From an uncultured Bacteroidia bacterium (GTDB lineage Bacteria; Bacteroidota; Bacteroidia; Bacteroidales; F082), in assembly GCA_902769875.1 (NCBI GenBank), contig CACXQV010000004.1, positions 1 through 64,000 of the forward strand: a stretch of 64,000 nt of DNA, written 5' to 3'. Each line of letters starts with the position of its first letter. Positions within the stretch are counted from its first letter, which is position 1. The position numbers were made by a program, and so were the translations under genes. Shown here piece after piece: positions 17,656 to 28,600 of the stretch. The notes beneath the pieces were generated by a model. It saw only the letters and a list, made by a program, of their open reading frames with translations. It was not told the DNA's origin and made no database searches.

Positions 17656-20600
17656 TTATTCCTTCACGAATCTCCTCACCTCAACAGCGTTGTTGGTGGT
17701 CAGGCGAATCATGTAGGTGCCGAAGGCGAAGTCTTGGACTTGGACTTCAATCCTATCTGAGCAGTTCTTCTGGCTGTAGACCAAAGCGCCGTTGATGTTG
17801 AAGATTTCAAGCAGGGTGACGCTTTCAGAGGTCTCGACAATGAGCTTGTCAACGACAGGGTTCGGGAACACGTTGACCATCAAAGTGCTGTGCTCACCCA
17901 CACCTTCTGTGGTTTGGAATTCGGCAACGTAATGGGCACTTCCAGTCACTGTGAAGCTGTAAATCGGGGTTTGGGAAACCGTAACTCCGTCCTTTATCCA
18001 TCTGACAAACACATAGTTTTCGTTTGGCGTGGCTTCCAATGTGCAGATTTCACCATAATCGAAGACACCCATACCGCTCACTTCACCGCCTTGGTCAGGA
18101 GAAGCCTCTGCGGTGATGGTGCAGCTTTCAATGGCGAAATAGGCCGTGAGATGGATGTTTTCGGTCACTGTGAAAGAGTAGGAAGGCTGCGTCGACACTT
18201 GCTGGCCATTGGCCATCCATTTCACGAAATAATAACCGTCATTAGGCGTGGCGACAACCGTGCAGGAAGCACCGTGGGCATACGTGCCAGCTCCTGATGC
18301 GTGACCGCCAACCGAAGGATTGACGCCTATAGTAACCACATGCGTTCCTGAAGTGAAGTGGGCAACATAGCTTCCGCTTTCGGTTACGTTGAAGTTGTAG
18401 GTAGCATTGGTTGATACAACGTTACCGTCTTTCGTCCAGTTGACGAAGGCATAACCCGAATGAGCCGTGGCGGTAAGGGTAGCAGTTTGGCCATAAGTGT
18501 AGGCACCTCCACCTGAAACCGAGCCAGCATTGCTTGGGTCAGCTGCGACTTCGATTTGATATTGGTTCAATGTGAAGTAAGCGACGAGCTCGGCATTTTG
18601 AGTGACAGTGAAAGTGTATACAGGATTGGTTGACACCTGAGTGCCGTTCATGGTCCATCTAACGAAGTGGTAACCTTCGAGAGCGAAGGCTGTAACGGTG
18701 CATTGCTCGCCATATTGATAGGCGGCTTCACCAGTGACTAAACCACTGTTAGCCGGGTTGGCCACGACGGTCACATAATACGTGTCGATAGCAAAGTGGG
18801 CCACATAGTGGGCGTTTTCGGTGACGGTGATGCTGAAGGCAGGACGAGTCGACACAACGCTGCCGTCTTTGGTCCAATGGGTGAAATGATAGCCGCTGTT
18901 GGCATTGGCTGACAAGGTGCAAATGGAACCGTAATGGTAGGAACCAGCGCCAGTTGTAGTGCCACCTATGGTTGGGTCTGACGAAGTCGTAATCACGCAG
19001 TCGTCGTGGTCGAAGTGGGCTACATAGCTACCTGCCTCCATAACGGTAAAGCTGAAGGATGTGTTGGTTGAAATAACGACACCTTCCTTAGTCCAGTTGA
19101 TGAAGTGGTAACCAATGTTGGGCGTGGCGGTCAAAGTGCAAGTGGCTCCATAGTTATAGATGCCAGCGCCATTGACTGTACCACCGTTGGAAGGCATAGC
19201 TGTGGCAGTAATCATAAACTCATTCGGGGCGAAGTTGGCCACATAGCTGCCAGCTTCAACAACCGTGAAGCTATAAACCGGGCTGGTCGATACTTCTTCA
19301 CCGTTCTTGGTCCAGTTGACGAAGATGAAGTTTTCGTCAGGAGTGGCAATCAGGGTGCAAATCTCGAAATGGTTGTAAGTGCCGGCACCGCTAACAGTAC
19401 CACCATTGGTCGGGTTGGCCGTGGCGGTAATCGTATAACTAATGAGACTGAAGTTGGCCACGAAGTTGGCGTCTTCCGTAACGGTGAAACTATAGTTCGG
19501 ATTGCTCGAAACCACATCGCCATTTTTGGTCCAGTTGACGAAAGTGTAACCTTCGCTTGCCGTGGCGGTCAAAAGGCAGGTTTGGCCATAGGTGTAGGTG
19601 CCAGCTCCGCTAACATTGCCACCAATGGCAGGATTGGCCGTAGCCGTAATGTCATAGCTGTTGATTAGGAAGTTGGCTACATAGGTGGCGGCCTCAGTCA
19701 CAACAAAGCTGAAGCTGAGGTCAGTGCTGACTATTTGGCCATTCTTGGTCCAATTGATGAAGGTGTAGCCCGTGTTGACGGTAGCTGTCAAGGTGCAAGT
19801 GTCAAAATGGTTGTATGTACCAGCACCGCTGACAGTGCCACCGGCAGTTGGGTTGGCCGTGGCTGCGATTTGGTAGCTGTTGATTTGGAAATTGGCCACA
19901 TAGTTGCCGCCGCTTGTTACAGTGAAAGAATAATTGGCATCTGTGCTTACCACTTCACCGTTCAGTGTCCAGTTGACGAAGTGGTAACCCGTGCTCGGCG
20001 TGGCAGTCAGGGTGCAAGTCTCAAAGTGATTGAAAGTGCCTGCACCATCGGCAGTGCCACCTTCGGCCAAGTTGACGCTAACCGTGATTTCGTAGCTGTT
20101 GAGTTGGAAGTTGGCAACGTAGGCTGCGGCTCCGGTGACGGTGAAACTTATGGAGGTCTCGGTGGAGACTTCATCACCATTCAAAGTCCAATTGACGAAA
20201 GTATAGCCTTCGTTGGCTGTGGCCACCAAAGTGCAAGTCTCAAAGTGGTTGTAGGTGCCAGCGCCAGTAATAGTGCCCCCTTCGGCTGGATTGGCCGTGG
20301 CAGTGATTCCATAGCTGTTGATTTGGAAGTTGGCCACATAGTTGCCGCCTTCGGTGACGGTGAAACTGTAGGTGGCTTCGGTTGACACTTCCACGCCATC
20401 CTTGGTCCAATTGATGAAGGTGTAGCCCGTGTTGGCAGTAGCGGTCAAGGTGCAGGTTTCAAAGTGGTTGAAAGTGCCTCCACCAGCCACGGTGCCGCCC
20501 TCGGTCGGGTTGGCTGTGGCAGTGATTTCGTAGCTGTTGATTTGGAAGTTGGCGACAAAAGAAGCGGCCTCTGTCACGGTGAAGCTGTAGGTGGCATCGG

Positions 20601-22083
20601 TGGAAACCACAACGCCGTCCTTGGTCCAATTGAGGAAGTGGTAACCCGTGTTGGGGGTAGCCACCAAAGTGCAGGTCTCAAAGTGGTTATAGGTGCCAGT
20701 GCCAGTAACCGTACCACTTTCGGTTGGGTTGACCGTAGCTGTGATTTCATAGCTGTTGAGTTGGAAGTTGGCTACATAGGCAGCAGCTTCGGTAACGGTG
20801 AAGCTGTATACGGCGTTAGTGGAAATCACCGTTCCGTTCTTGGTCCAGTTGACGAAGTGGTAACCTGTGCTGGGCGTGGCAGTCAGGTTGGCTGTGAAAC
20901 CGTGGGTATAGGTGCCTGCACCAGTCACATTACCGCCCTCAGTCGGGTTGGCCGAAACGGTGATTTCATAGCTGTTGATTTCGAAGTTGGCCACAAAAGC
21001 GACAGCTTCCGTCACCGTGAAGGAGTAGGAAGCATCGGAGGATACCACCGAGCCATCCTTGGTCCAGTTGACGAAGTGGTAGCCTGTGATGGGTGTGGCG
21101 GTCAGTGTGCAAGTCGCGAAGTGGTTGTAGGTGCCCGTGCCGTTAACAGTACCCGTGCTTTCGGGGTTGACCGTTGCCGTAATCTCATAGCTGTTGATTT
21201 CGAAGTTGGCCACAAAAGCGGCAGCTTCCGTCACCGTGAAGGAGTAGGAAGCATCGGAGGAGACCACCGAACCTTCCTTGGTCCAGTTGACGAAATGGTA
21301 ACCTGCGTTGGGGGTGGCTGTCAGTGTGCAGGTATCGAAGTGATTGTAGGTACCCGTACCCGTAATGGTACCACTGGCGGTTGGGTTGGCAGTGGCGGTA
21401 ATCTGATAGCTGTTGATTTCGAAGTTGGCCACAAATGCTTCGTCTTCTGTTCCGACGACGAAAGAGTAGGAGGCATCAACGGAAACCACGTTGTCGTTTT
21501 TCGTCCAGTTGACGAAATGGTAGCCTGTGTTTGGTGTGGCGGTCAGGGTGCAGTTTTCGCCTTCCTGATAGTTGCCCGTACCAGTGATGGTACCACCTTC
21601 AGCCGGGTTGGCTGTGGCGGTGATGGTATAGGTTGGGACAGAGATGAAGCTGAACACTTCCGGGTTGAAAGGATCTCCTATTGCATCGTTGGTCACGAAG
21701 ACGATAGGATCGTGGGTGCAAGTGACATCTAATTCTTGCTCAAGTGCATGATCGTAAAGCCGGAATGTTGAAATGACATCGCCATCATTGCCATACAACG
21801 AAGGCATGATGTAATAGTGACCCAACATGGAATACATCGCTGTCGGTTTGGCATGTCCACGACATTCATCACCGGCGAAAAAGCCGATTTCTATGTCTTC
21901 TCTCATTTGTTCCACACCATCAAGTTCGATGACTGCCATATAAGTCATGGTGTTGGGGTAGGTGTAAATGTTCACGTCAAAATAATAACCGTCGCTCCTT
22001 GTTTCACTATGTTGTGGAGGGTTGGTTGCATTCATACCGAAGGCGAAAGCCATCAGCAAGGTCAGTAAAAAATACTTTTTCAT
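17656..22083 (-). CDS. T9SS-secreted protein with 17 tandem InlB-type repeats
   Basis: 1475 residues. A signal peptide (about 1-19) is followed by one ~115-residue unnamed domain (33-149) with M-T-Y-M-A-V-I-E-L-D-G and F-F-A-G-D-E-C-R-G. Seventeen repeats of about 73 residues (150-1391) follow, each with the pattern N-P-x-x-G-G-T-x-x-G-x-G-T-Y, C-T-L-T-A-T-P-x-x-G-Y-x-F-x-N-W-T and Y-S-F-T-V-T-x-x-x-x-Y-V-A-N-F. These match the divergent InlB B-repeat family (Flg_new_2-like), beta folds used as stalks or adhesive arms. The end (1392-1475) is a T9SS type A sorting domain (V-F-P-N-P, R-R-F-V-K-E). The protein is probably exported and attached to the cell surface. It is the last of four co-directional genes, 45 bp behind its neighbour. 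Confidence 0.88.
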   Translation of the reverse strand: MKKYFLLTLLMAFAFGMNATNPPQHSETRSDGYYFDVNIYTYPNTMTYMAVIELDGVEQMREDIEIGFFAGDECRGHAKPTAMYSMLGHYYIMPSLYGNDGDVISTFRLYDHALEQELDVTCTHDPIVFVTNDAIGDPFNPEVFSFISVPTYTITATANPAEGGTITGTGNYQEGENCTLTATPNTGYHFVNWTKNDNVVSVDASYSFVVGTEDEAFVANFEINSYQITATANPTASGTITGTGTYNHFDTCTLTATPNAGYHFVNWTKEGSVVSSDASYSFTVTEAAAFVANFEINSYEITATVNPESTGTVNGTGTYNHFATCTLTATPITGYHFVNWTKDGSVVSSDASYSFTVTEAVAFVANFEINSYEITVSANPTEGGNVTGAGTYTHGFTANLTATPSTGYHFVNWTKNGTVISTNAVYSFTVTEAAAYVANFQLNSYEITATVNPTESGTVTGTGTYNHFETCTLVATPNTGYHFLNWTKDGVVVSTDATYSFTVTEAASFVANFQINSYEITATANPTEGGTVAGGGTFNHFETCTLTATANTGYTFINWTKDGVEVSTEATYSFTVTEGGNYVANFQINSYGITATANPAEGGTITGAGTYNHFETCTLVATANEGYTFVNWTLNGDEVSTETSISFTVTGAAAYVANFQLNSYEITVSVNLAEGGTADGAGTFNHFETCTLTATPSTGYHFVNWTLNGEVVSTDANYSFTVTSGGNYVANFQINSYQIAATANPTAGGTVSGAGTYNHFDTCTLTATVNTGYTFINWTKNGQIVSTDLSFSFVVTEAATYVANFLINSYDITATANPAIGGNVSGAGTYTYGQTCLLTATASEGYTFVNWTKNGDVVSSNPNYSFTVTEDANFVANFSLISYTITATANPTNGGTVSGAGTYNHFEICTLIATPDENFIFVNWTKNGEEVSTSPVYSFTVVEAGSYVANFAPNEFMITATAMPSNGGTVNGAGIYNYGATCTLTATPNIGYHFINWTKEGVVISTNTSFSFTVMEAGSYVAHFDHDDCVITTSSDPTIGGTTTGAGSYHYGSICTLSANANSGYHFTHWTKDGSVVSTRPAFSITVTENAHYVAHFAIDTYYVTVVANPANSGLVTGEAAYQYGEQCTVTAFALEGYHFVRWTMNGTQVSTNPVYTFTVTQNAELVAYFTLNQYQIEVAADPSNAGSVSGGGAYTYGQTATLTATAHSGYAFVNWTKDGNVVSTNATYNFNVTESGSYVAHFTSGTHVVTIGVNPSVGGHASGAGTYAHGASCTVVATPNDGYYFVKWMANGQQVSTQPSYSFTVTENIHLTAYFAIESCTITAEASPDQGGEVSGMGVFDYGEICTLEATPNENYVFVRWIKDGVTVSQTPIYSFTVTGSAHYVAEFQTTEGVGEHSTLMVNVFPNPVVDKLIVETSESVTLLEIFNINGALVYSQKNCSDRIEVQVQDFAFGTYMIRLTTNNAVEVRRFVKE

Positions 22084-22128
22084 AATAACGCTTGATTTTG
22101 ATTAATTATAATGTTGTTTGTTGAAGAT

Positions 22129-25100
22129 TTATTTCACAATCAGTTTCTTGTGGCAAGTCTTGCCATCGGCGGTGATTCTCAGCGTGTAGATGCCTGCAAC
22201 AGAAGGCGCTGTGATGCTGGCAGGTTGGCGCATCAGGTTTTCCACCCTTAGCACCGATCCCATCGCATTGATGATTTCAACTTGGATTTCACTTTCAGCC
22301 GATGTGCCGATGCTGAAGCTCTTGCCTCTTTCGATGGGATTGGGGTAGAGTTGAGTCGTGCTGCTGAATTCGTCCATTCCAGTGTTGGTGCGGAAGGCGA
22401 CCTTGAAAGGCTCCATAGGTGTGCCTATGGCAGCATTGGTCGTGTAGCTGATGAAGTCGGAGCCGAAGATTTCCATTCCCGTTTCACTATTGTAAAGACC
22501 GAATTGGAGTGAGGTCGTCTCATCGCCACTGACGACAAGCAAAGCCATATAGCGGTTGAGAGGCTCGAAATAGGTCAGCTTCACGCTACCGCGACATTCG
22601 CCGTTGGCAAAAGCGGCCAATTCATAGTTGTCTGACGAAATCTCTTCACTGTCAAGTTCCACCACTGCCGAAATGGTCATATTGCTCGGATAGGCATACC
22701 TGTCAGCGAACCAATGATTGTCGTCGGCAATGGTGTTTTTGACCGATGGAGTATTACGGTCGATTTCAGGATAGGTGAAGGTGACAGGCTCGGTGTTCCT
22801 TGACAAATAGAGCAAGCCCATGCCGGGTTCAAAGTTTTGGAGAAGTCCAAACCAGCCTAACATTGGATAATAGTTGGCGTATACGTCGGCAATTTTCACT
22901 TGGTCGTTGGGTGTCGGGGTCAGGTTGGAGAATGCAGTGGCAATATCCATCGTGTTGATGCAAGGATAGCCGATCCAATTCCATCCTGGATAAAGGGTGA
23001 TGGGATGGTCGGAAGGATGGACGACAGGGCCTGTGATGGTGCTTATCCCATCGCCAGTGGCTAAAATCTGGTAAGAGGATTCGTTGTTGAGTTCGCTCAG
23101 CAAGCCCATCCAGCCGATTACGGGGTAATTCTCCACATAACTGCCGTCTTGGGCCTTGATTCTCTTTCCGATGGTGCCGAGGCTTTGTTCCAGCATTTCC
23201 AAACCGTTGATGTCTTCTTGCTCAATGTAGGTGGAATACCAGTTCCAGCCCGTGAAGATGCTCGTGGTTTGGGTCACCGTGATTCTCTCGAAATTGGCCA
23301 CATAAGTGCCACCTTCTGTCACTGTGAAGGTGTAGGTTTGTTCGGTAGAGACAAGTACTCCATCCTTTGACCAGTTGAGGAAATTGAATTGTTCCGCAGG
23401 ATTGGCCGTCAAGGTGCATGAGCTTCCGTGGACGAAGGTGCCTCCGCCGTTAGCCGTGCCGCCATAGGAAGGATAGGCTTCAACGTTAATCACATAGCTG
23501 TTCAATTCGAAATGGGCTATGAAGTTGGCAGGACCCGTCACCTCGAAACTGATTACATTGCTCGATCCAACATTTATGTTGGCGTCGTTGGTCCAGTTGA
23601 CAAAATGGTAACCTATGGCTGGAGTTGCCGTCAGTGTGCATGTTTCAAAGTGGTTATAGGTGCCTGCACCACTCACCGATCCGCCTTCGGTCGGGTCGGC
23701 TTGGGCCGTGATGTCGTAACTGTTCAGTTCAAATTGTGCTACATAATGGGCGGGACCATCAACAGTGAATGTGATGGCACTTTGTGTGGATACGGTCTCG
23801 CCATTCTTGAGCCATTTGAGGAAGGTGTAGCCTGTGTTGGCCGTGGCCGTCAAAGTGCAGGTCTCAAAGTGGTTGTAGGTGCCAGTACCACTCACCGATC
23901 CACCTTCAGTGGGATCGGCTTCAGCAGTGATTGCATAGCTGTTTAAACTGAAGTGAGCCACCAAATGGGTGTCTTCTGTTACAACGAAGGTGTATTCGGA
24001 ATCGGTAGAGACTTCAACATCATCGAGCGTCCAATTGACAAAACTATAGCCTGTGTTGGGAGTTGCAGTCAGGGTGCATTGGGTGTTTTCTTCATAGCTG
24101 CCAGTGCCATCAATGCTACCACCTACGGTCGGGTCAGCCTCAGCAGTTACATCGTAATAAACAGTAGTGACGAAATTGAATGGGAATGGGTTGATGGGGT
24201 CGCCATAGGAAGCATTGACGGTAAAAGTCATGATTGTCAGGCAAGTCAGGTCAAGTTCTTGGCCAATACTGTGGTCGTAAAGGCGGTAGTTAATAAGGTC
24301 GCCTTCGTTGCCGTAGACGGTCAGGAACACCACATAATGGCCAATCATGTTGTAGTACAAATCGGAAGTCTTTTCGCGGCCACGGCATTCGTTGTTACAG
24401 AAAGCGCCGATTTCCAAGTAATTGGAGAATTGTTCCACGCCGTCAATGTTGACGATACCCATAATGGTCATAGTGGTGGGATAGGTGTGGATGTTGACGT
24501 CCCAATGGTATCCACCTGGAACTTCTGTAGCGAAGTTGGCCACCAAGGTCCTGTTGCTTGTGACAGTGAACGAATAGGTAGCTTCGGTTGATACTACAAC
24601 ATCGTTTTCTGTCCAATTGCTGAAGGTGTAGCCCGTGTTGGCTGTGGCTGTCAGGGTGCATTGAGAACCATGGTTGTAGGTTCCCGCGCCTTCAATGGTG
24701 CCGCCCTCTGATGGACTGGCCGTGGCGACGATGGTGTGTGAAAAGGATTGTGTGAAAAAGTCGAGCACATAAGGGGCGCCGGGATTGCCAAGCGTGGCGT
24801 TGGTTCCGAAGACCTCTGAATTGGAGCAGCTCAAGTCAAGTTCTTGTCCAAGGCTATGGTCATAGATGCGGAAAGTGAGCGGATCGCCATCATTGCCGTA
24901 GACCGTCAAGAACAGGTAGTAATGGTTAAACAAGTCAAAGTATTGGGAAGTGGTCTTTTCGCGTCCACGGCATTCGTCGCCACTGAAAACTCCAATTTCG
25001 AGTTGGTCGTTGAATTGTTCCACTCCGTCAATTTCGATGATGCCGCAGATGGACATGGTGTTGGCATATTGATGAATGTTGACATCCCAGTGATAGTCGT

Positions 25101-25512
25101 CACCTCCCGAAGGCATGTAGTCAAATACGTAGGGAGTGCCAGGGTCACCCAAGGTTTCGTTGGTGATGAACGTTGCGGTGTTGCTGCAATAGCCTTCCAA
25201 TTCTTCACCCGATGCGTGATCGTAGAGGCGGAAACTCAACGGGTCGCCATCGTTGCCATAAACCGTCAGGAACACATAGTAATGGTTGAAGAGTGAGTAG
25301 TACTGGTCTGTGAGCATTGCGCGTCCGCGACATTCGTCGCCGCTGAAAGCTCCAACTTCAATGGTGGACACGGTTTGTTCCACCCCATCAATCTGAACCA
25401 CGCCTATAACGGACATGTTGTTCGGATACTGGTTGATGTTGACATCCCAATGATAGGCATTGGCATGAAAACACAGCCCTAATAGCGTTACGAATAATAA
25501 CAATTTTTTCAT
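22129..25512 (-). CDS. T9SS-secreted multidomain protein (four shared domains, five InlB-type repeats)
   Basis: 1127 residues. Order: signal peptide (1-19); unnamed shared domain twice (20-134 and 140-253); one InlB-type repeat (258-329); a third shared domain (335-449); four InlB-type repeats (about 450-745); a GWNW module in two halves (about 750-935, G-W-N-W-Y-S-T-Y-I-E and G-W-N-W-I-G-Y-P); a fourth shared domain (about 945-1055); and a T9SS sorting domain (L-Y-P-N-P to K-K-L-I-V-K). The shared domains begin Y-H-W-D-V-N-I and all carry an E-C-R-G motif. No enzyme domain is seen, so an adhesive, scaffold or glycan-binding role is likely. The gene is preceded by a strong hairpin in the 123-bp spacer. 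Confidence 0.87.
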   Translation of the reverse strand: MKKLLLFVTLLGLCFHANAYHWDVNINQYPNNMSVIGVVQIDGVEQTVSTIEVGAFSGDECRGRAMLTDQYYSLFNHYYVFLTVYGNDGDPLSFRLYDHASGEELEGYCSNTATFITNETLGDPGTPYVFDYMPSGGDDYHWDVNIHQYANTMSICGIIEIDGVEQFNDQLEIGVFSGDECRGREKTTSQYFDLFNHYYLFLTVYGNDGDPLTFRIYDHSLGQELDLSCSNSEVFGTNATLGNPGAPYVLDFFTQSFSHTIVATASPSEGGTIEGAGTYNHGSQCTLTATANTGYTFSNWTENDVVVSTEATYSFTVTSNRTLVANFATEVPGGYHWDVNIHTYPTTMTIMGIVNIDGVEQFSNYLEIGAFCNNECRGREKTSDLYYNMIGHYVVFLTVYGNEGDLINYRLYDHSIGQELDLTCLTIMTFTVNASYGDPINPFPFNFVTTVYYDVTAEADPTVGGSIDGTGSYEENTQCTLTATPNTGYSFVNWTLDDVEVSTDSEYTFVVTEDTHLVAHFSLNSYAITAEADPTEGGSVSGTGTYNHFETCTLTATANTGYTFLKWLKNGETVSTQSAITFTVDGPAHYVAQFELNSYDITAQADPTEGGSVSGAGTYNHFETCTLTATPAIGYHFVNWTNDANINVGSSNVISFEVTGPANFIAHFELNSYVINVEAYPSYGGTANGGGTFVHGSSCTLTANPAEQFNFLNWSKDGVLVSTEQTYTFTVTEGGTYVANFERITVTQTTSIFTGWNWYSTYIEQEDINGLEMLEQSLGTIGKRIKAQDGSYVENYPVIGWMGLLSELNNESSYQILATGDGISTITGPVVHPSDHPITLYPGWNWIGYPCINTMDIATAFSNLTPTPNDQVKIADVYANYYPMLGWFGLLQNFEPGMGLLYLSRNTEPVTFTYPEIDRNTPSVKNTIADDNHWFADRYAYPSNMTISAVVELDSEEISSDNYELAAFANGECRGSVKLTYFEPLNRYMALLVVSGDETTSLQFGLYNSETGMEIFGSDFISYTTNAAIGTPMEPFKVAFRTNTGMDEFSSTTQLYPNPIERGKSFSIGTSAESEIQVEIINAMGSVLRVENLMRQPASITAPSVAGIYTLRITADGKTCHKKLIVK

Positions 25513-25585
25513 AATAATTTATTTTAATGATTAATTTAATTTTCAATATGTTTGCTGAATTTGCACATCAATGTGTCACGTTTGG

Positions 25586-25627
25586 TTCCACTTTTGGGGC
25601 GGAAGGTGAATCCGCCCCAAAGTGGAA
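25586..25627 (-). terminator. Strong intercistronic hairpin (terminator or processing site)
   Basis: A stem of 17 pairs (25586-25603 with 25611-25627, one bulged base) surrounds a 7-nt loop, directly after the stop of the 1804-residue gene. There is no T run on either side, so it may slow, protect or process the transcript rather than end it. Confidence 0.5.
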
Positions 25628-25635
25628 GCGTTCTT

Positions 25636-28600
25636 TTATTTGATGATGAGTTTCTTGCAGTAGGTTCCACTTCCATCAATATGGATGCGAAGCATATAAA
25701 CGCCCGCTGTCATTGGTGTCACGAAACTTGCTGGTGTTTCCGTAAATGTCTGGTATGAAACCGTTGCGCCCAAAACGTTCAAGATTTCCACATGGATGGG
25801 TTGTTTGCCGTCGGCATTTGTGAGGATGTTGATGCGTTCGCCAACTTGTGCAGGATTCGGGAAGATTTGGATATTGTTGCCAATTTCATCTATGCCCGTT
25901 GTGCTGCGGAATCTGATCACAAACGGATCTTCTGGGCTGCCGATAATGGCGTTGGTGACATAGACGATCCTGCTGTCGCTATCGAAGCATTCGAAGCCTG
26001 TCTCGCTATCGTAGAGAGCGAAGCTCAATTCTGCGGCTTCGTCACCGGCAATGGTCAGGAAGGCGACTTGGCGGTTTAGAGGCTCAACGTATGTCAGTTT
26101 CACGCTGCCCCTGCACTCGCCGTTGGCATCGAAAGCTGACAGCTCGTAGTTGTCTGTTGACAGCTCTTCGTCGTCGAGTTCCACCACGGCCAACACCGTC
26201 ATGTTATTCGGATAAGTATGGACGTCGTTGGTCCAGTGAGAGGCTGAGGGTGAAGTGATGATTTCAGTGCTGCGACCTCCCTCGGGATAAACCAAGGTGT
26301 TTGTCGAGCCATTGTTTGACAGGTACAACAGACCCGTGCCCGGAGTGATGTTCTGGAGTCGGCCTATCCACATGCCGCTGTAATACATTGCATAACCGTT
26401 TTGCGACTTCAACTGGTCGTTGTTGGCAGGTGTGTAGCCTGCAAAGGCATCGGTCACGCTCATCGTGTTGGTGCAAGGATAGCCAATCCAGTTCCAGCCG
26501 CTATGGATAGTGATGGGATGGTCGGTGGGAGAGACGGAAATGCCTGTCAGAACCACCTGACAATCAGCTGTGTTGTTCAACATATAGGTCTCCTCGTTGT
26601 TGATGCTGTTGAGTGTACCCATCCAGCTTGAGCCGTAGTTGGTGACGTAGTCTGTCTGCGACTTGATTTGGTAGCCGTTGGAGCCGAGGCCTTGCTCAAG
26701 CATCGTCAGGCCGTCGATGCCCTCCTGCTCTATGTAAGTGCTCCACCAGTTCCAGCCTTGGACGAAGTTGGTGGTTTGGGTGATTTCGCCTTGATTAAGG
26801 CTGAAGTTGGCCACGTATGATGCATTCTCTGTGACAGTGAAGCTGTAGGTCGCGTTGGTAGAAACCGATACATCATTCTTGGTCCAATTGACAAAGCTGT
26901 AGCCTGGGTTGGCGTTGGCGGTCAAGGTGCACAGAGTGCCTTCGGGATAAGTGCCAGCACCTGACACAGTGCCGCCGTTAGTAGGATTGGCAGTTGCTGA
27001 AATGACATAAGACCCAGAAGCACTTTCCATACCGAGGACGATTTGGTTCTTCACCGTCATCAGTGTGCCATTGTAGCTTGAAGGATTATACGGATCGTAG
27101 TTGGTACCATCGCTATAGATGCGGATGGCTTGGTAGCCATCAGTATCAAACACGCGGCAAGCCATACCGCTCGACCAACTTCCTGTGTTGTCATCCGTAA
27201 TGAGAGCAAGATTTGAGTTGACACTGTAAGCAAATGGTGTATCTAAAACGATAGTAGTCCAAGTACCTGTCTCCATCGTAACATCTCCGCTATAAACAAG
27301 GTCTTCTTCGGTTACGGCAATCCAATCGGTTGTGCTCTCGAAGACTGTTTTATCAGTATTTACCATATAGAAGTTATAATTACGGGTCTTTGTCGAACCG
27401 CCATTATAAAAAGCAATGCTGGTAATCAGACCATCCATTCCCATCTCGTCAGCGGTGTAAATTTGTTGGGAGAGGGTGTAGTTGTAAAAACTGTAGCTGG
27501 GAAGGTAAGAATTTGTTGCCGTGCCGCCACCACCAATAACAACACCCAATGAGAACATTGCTTCATAGACAGCTGATTCCGTCACCTCGAAACCATAGAT
27601 GGGTGAAGTTGAAACGATTTCGCCATTTTTATTCCAACTTTGGAATAAGTAACCGTCGACAGGTGTGGCTGTAAGCGTACAGGTTTCTCCATAGTAGTAT
27701 TCTCCTTCTCCGGTTACAGTACCTGCTGTTGCAGGATTGGTAATTGCAGTGATGGAATAGCCGCCTTCACCGAAATTAGCGACATAATTACCCGAATTGT
27801 TTACGATGAAAGAATAATCGTGCGCGGTTGAAACCACTTCACCATCTTTTGTCCAATTGATAAAATGGTAGCCGTAGTAGTCTGAGGCCGTCAGTGTGCA
27901 AGTCTCGCCTTGGTTGTAGGTACCAGCACCGCTTACCGAGCCACCTTCTTCAGGATTGGCTTCGACTGTAATGTCAAACACGGAAGTCGGCATTCCTTCG
28001 CAATCCACGTCAAAGTCAAAAGTGAAACTGCTGCTCAAGTTTTGGCCATAACAAATCAGGTTGCCGTTAGAATAGCTCACCGTGAAAGAACATTCACCAA
28101 TATACGACCCTTGAATCCAAGTCAACGTGATAGGACTCCCATCAAGAATCGGGAGGGTATAGTAAGCATACGATCCACCTGTAAATGTAATTCTTTGGTA
28201 TGTGTTATCCTCATAGTTTACGACCAAATAGTTGCCGTTCCATCCATCACCGTAGGAGTCGTAAAGGTCGAAGGTGATGTTACAATAAGATCCTTCTTCC
28301 ATAAATTTTGCCACAAAAGTTTTTTCTTCGGTAACAGTGAAGGAATATTCAGGCTCCATTGTGACGACGAGACCTGTTTCATCCGTCCAATATGCAAATA
28401 CATAACCTTCATTCGGCGTAGCTGTCAAGGTACAGGTTTCAAAGTGAGTGTATGTGCCTCCGCCCGTGACCGTGCCACCTTCTGTTGGATTGGCAGAGGC
28501 TGTGATTTCATAGCTGTTCAACTCGAAATTGGCAGTGTAGTTTCCTGATTCCATCACCGTGAAAATGTAATCGGCCTCTGAGGAAACCTCTTCTCCGTCT

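Noticed and set aside
20464..21732. Long rightward frames opposite the InlB repeats (also 19105-19668, 19735-20385, 23428-24591)
   Set aside because: They are antisense shadows of a repetitive coding sequence and match no promoter or family.
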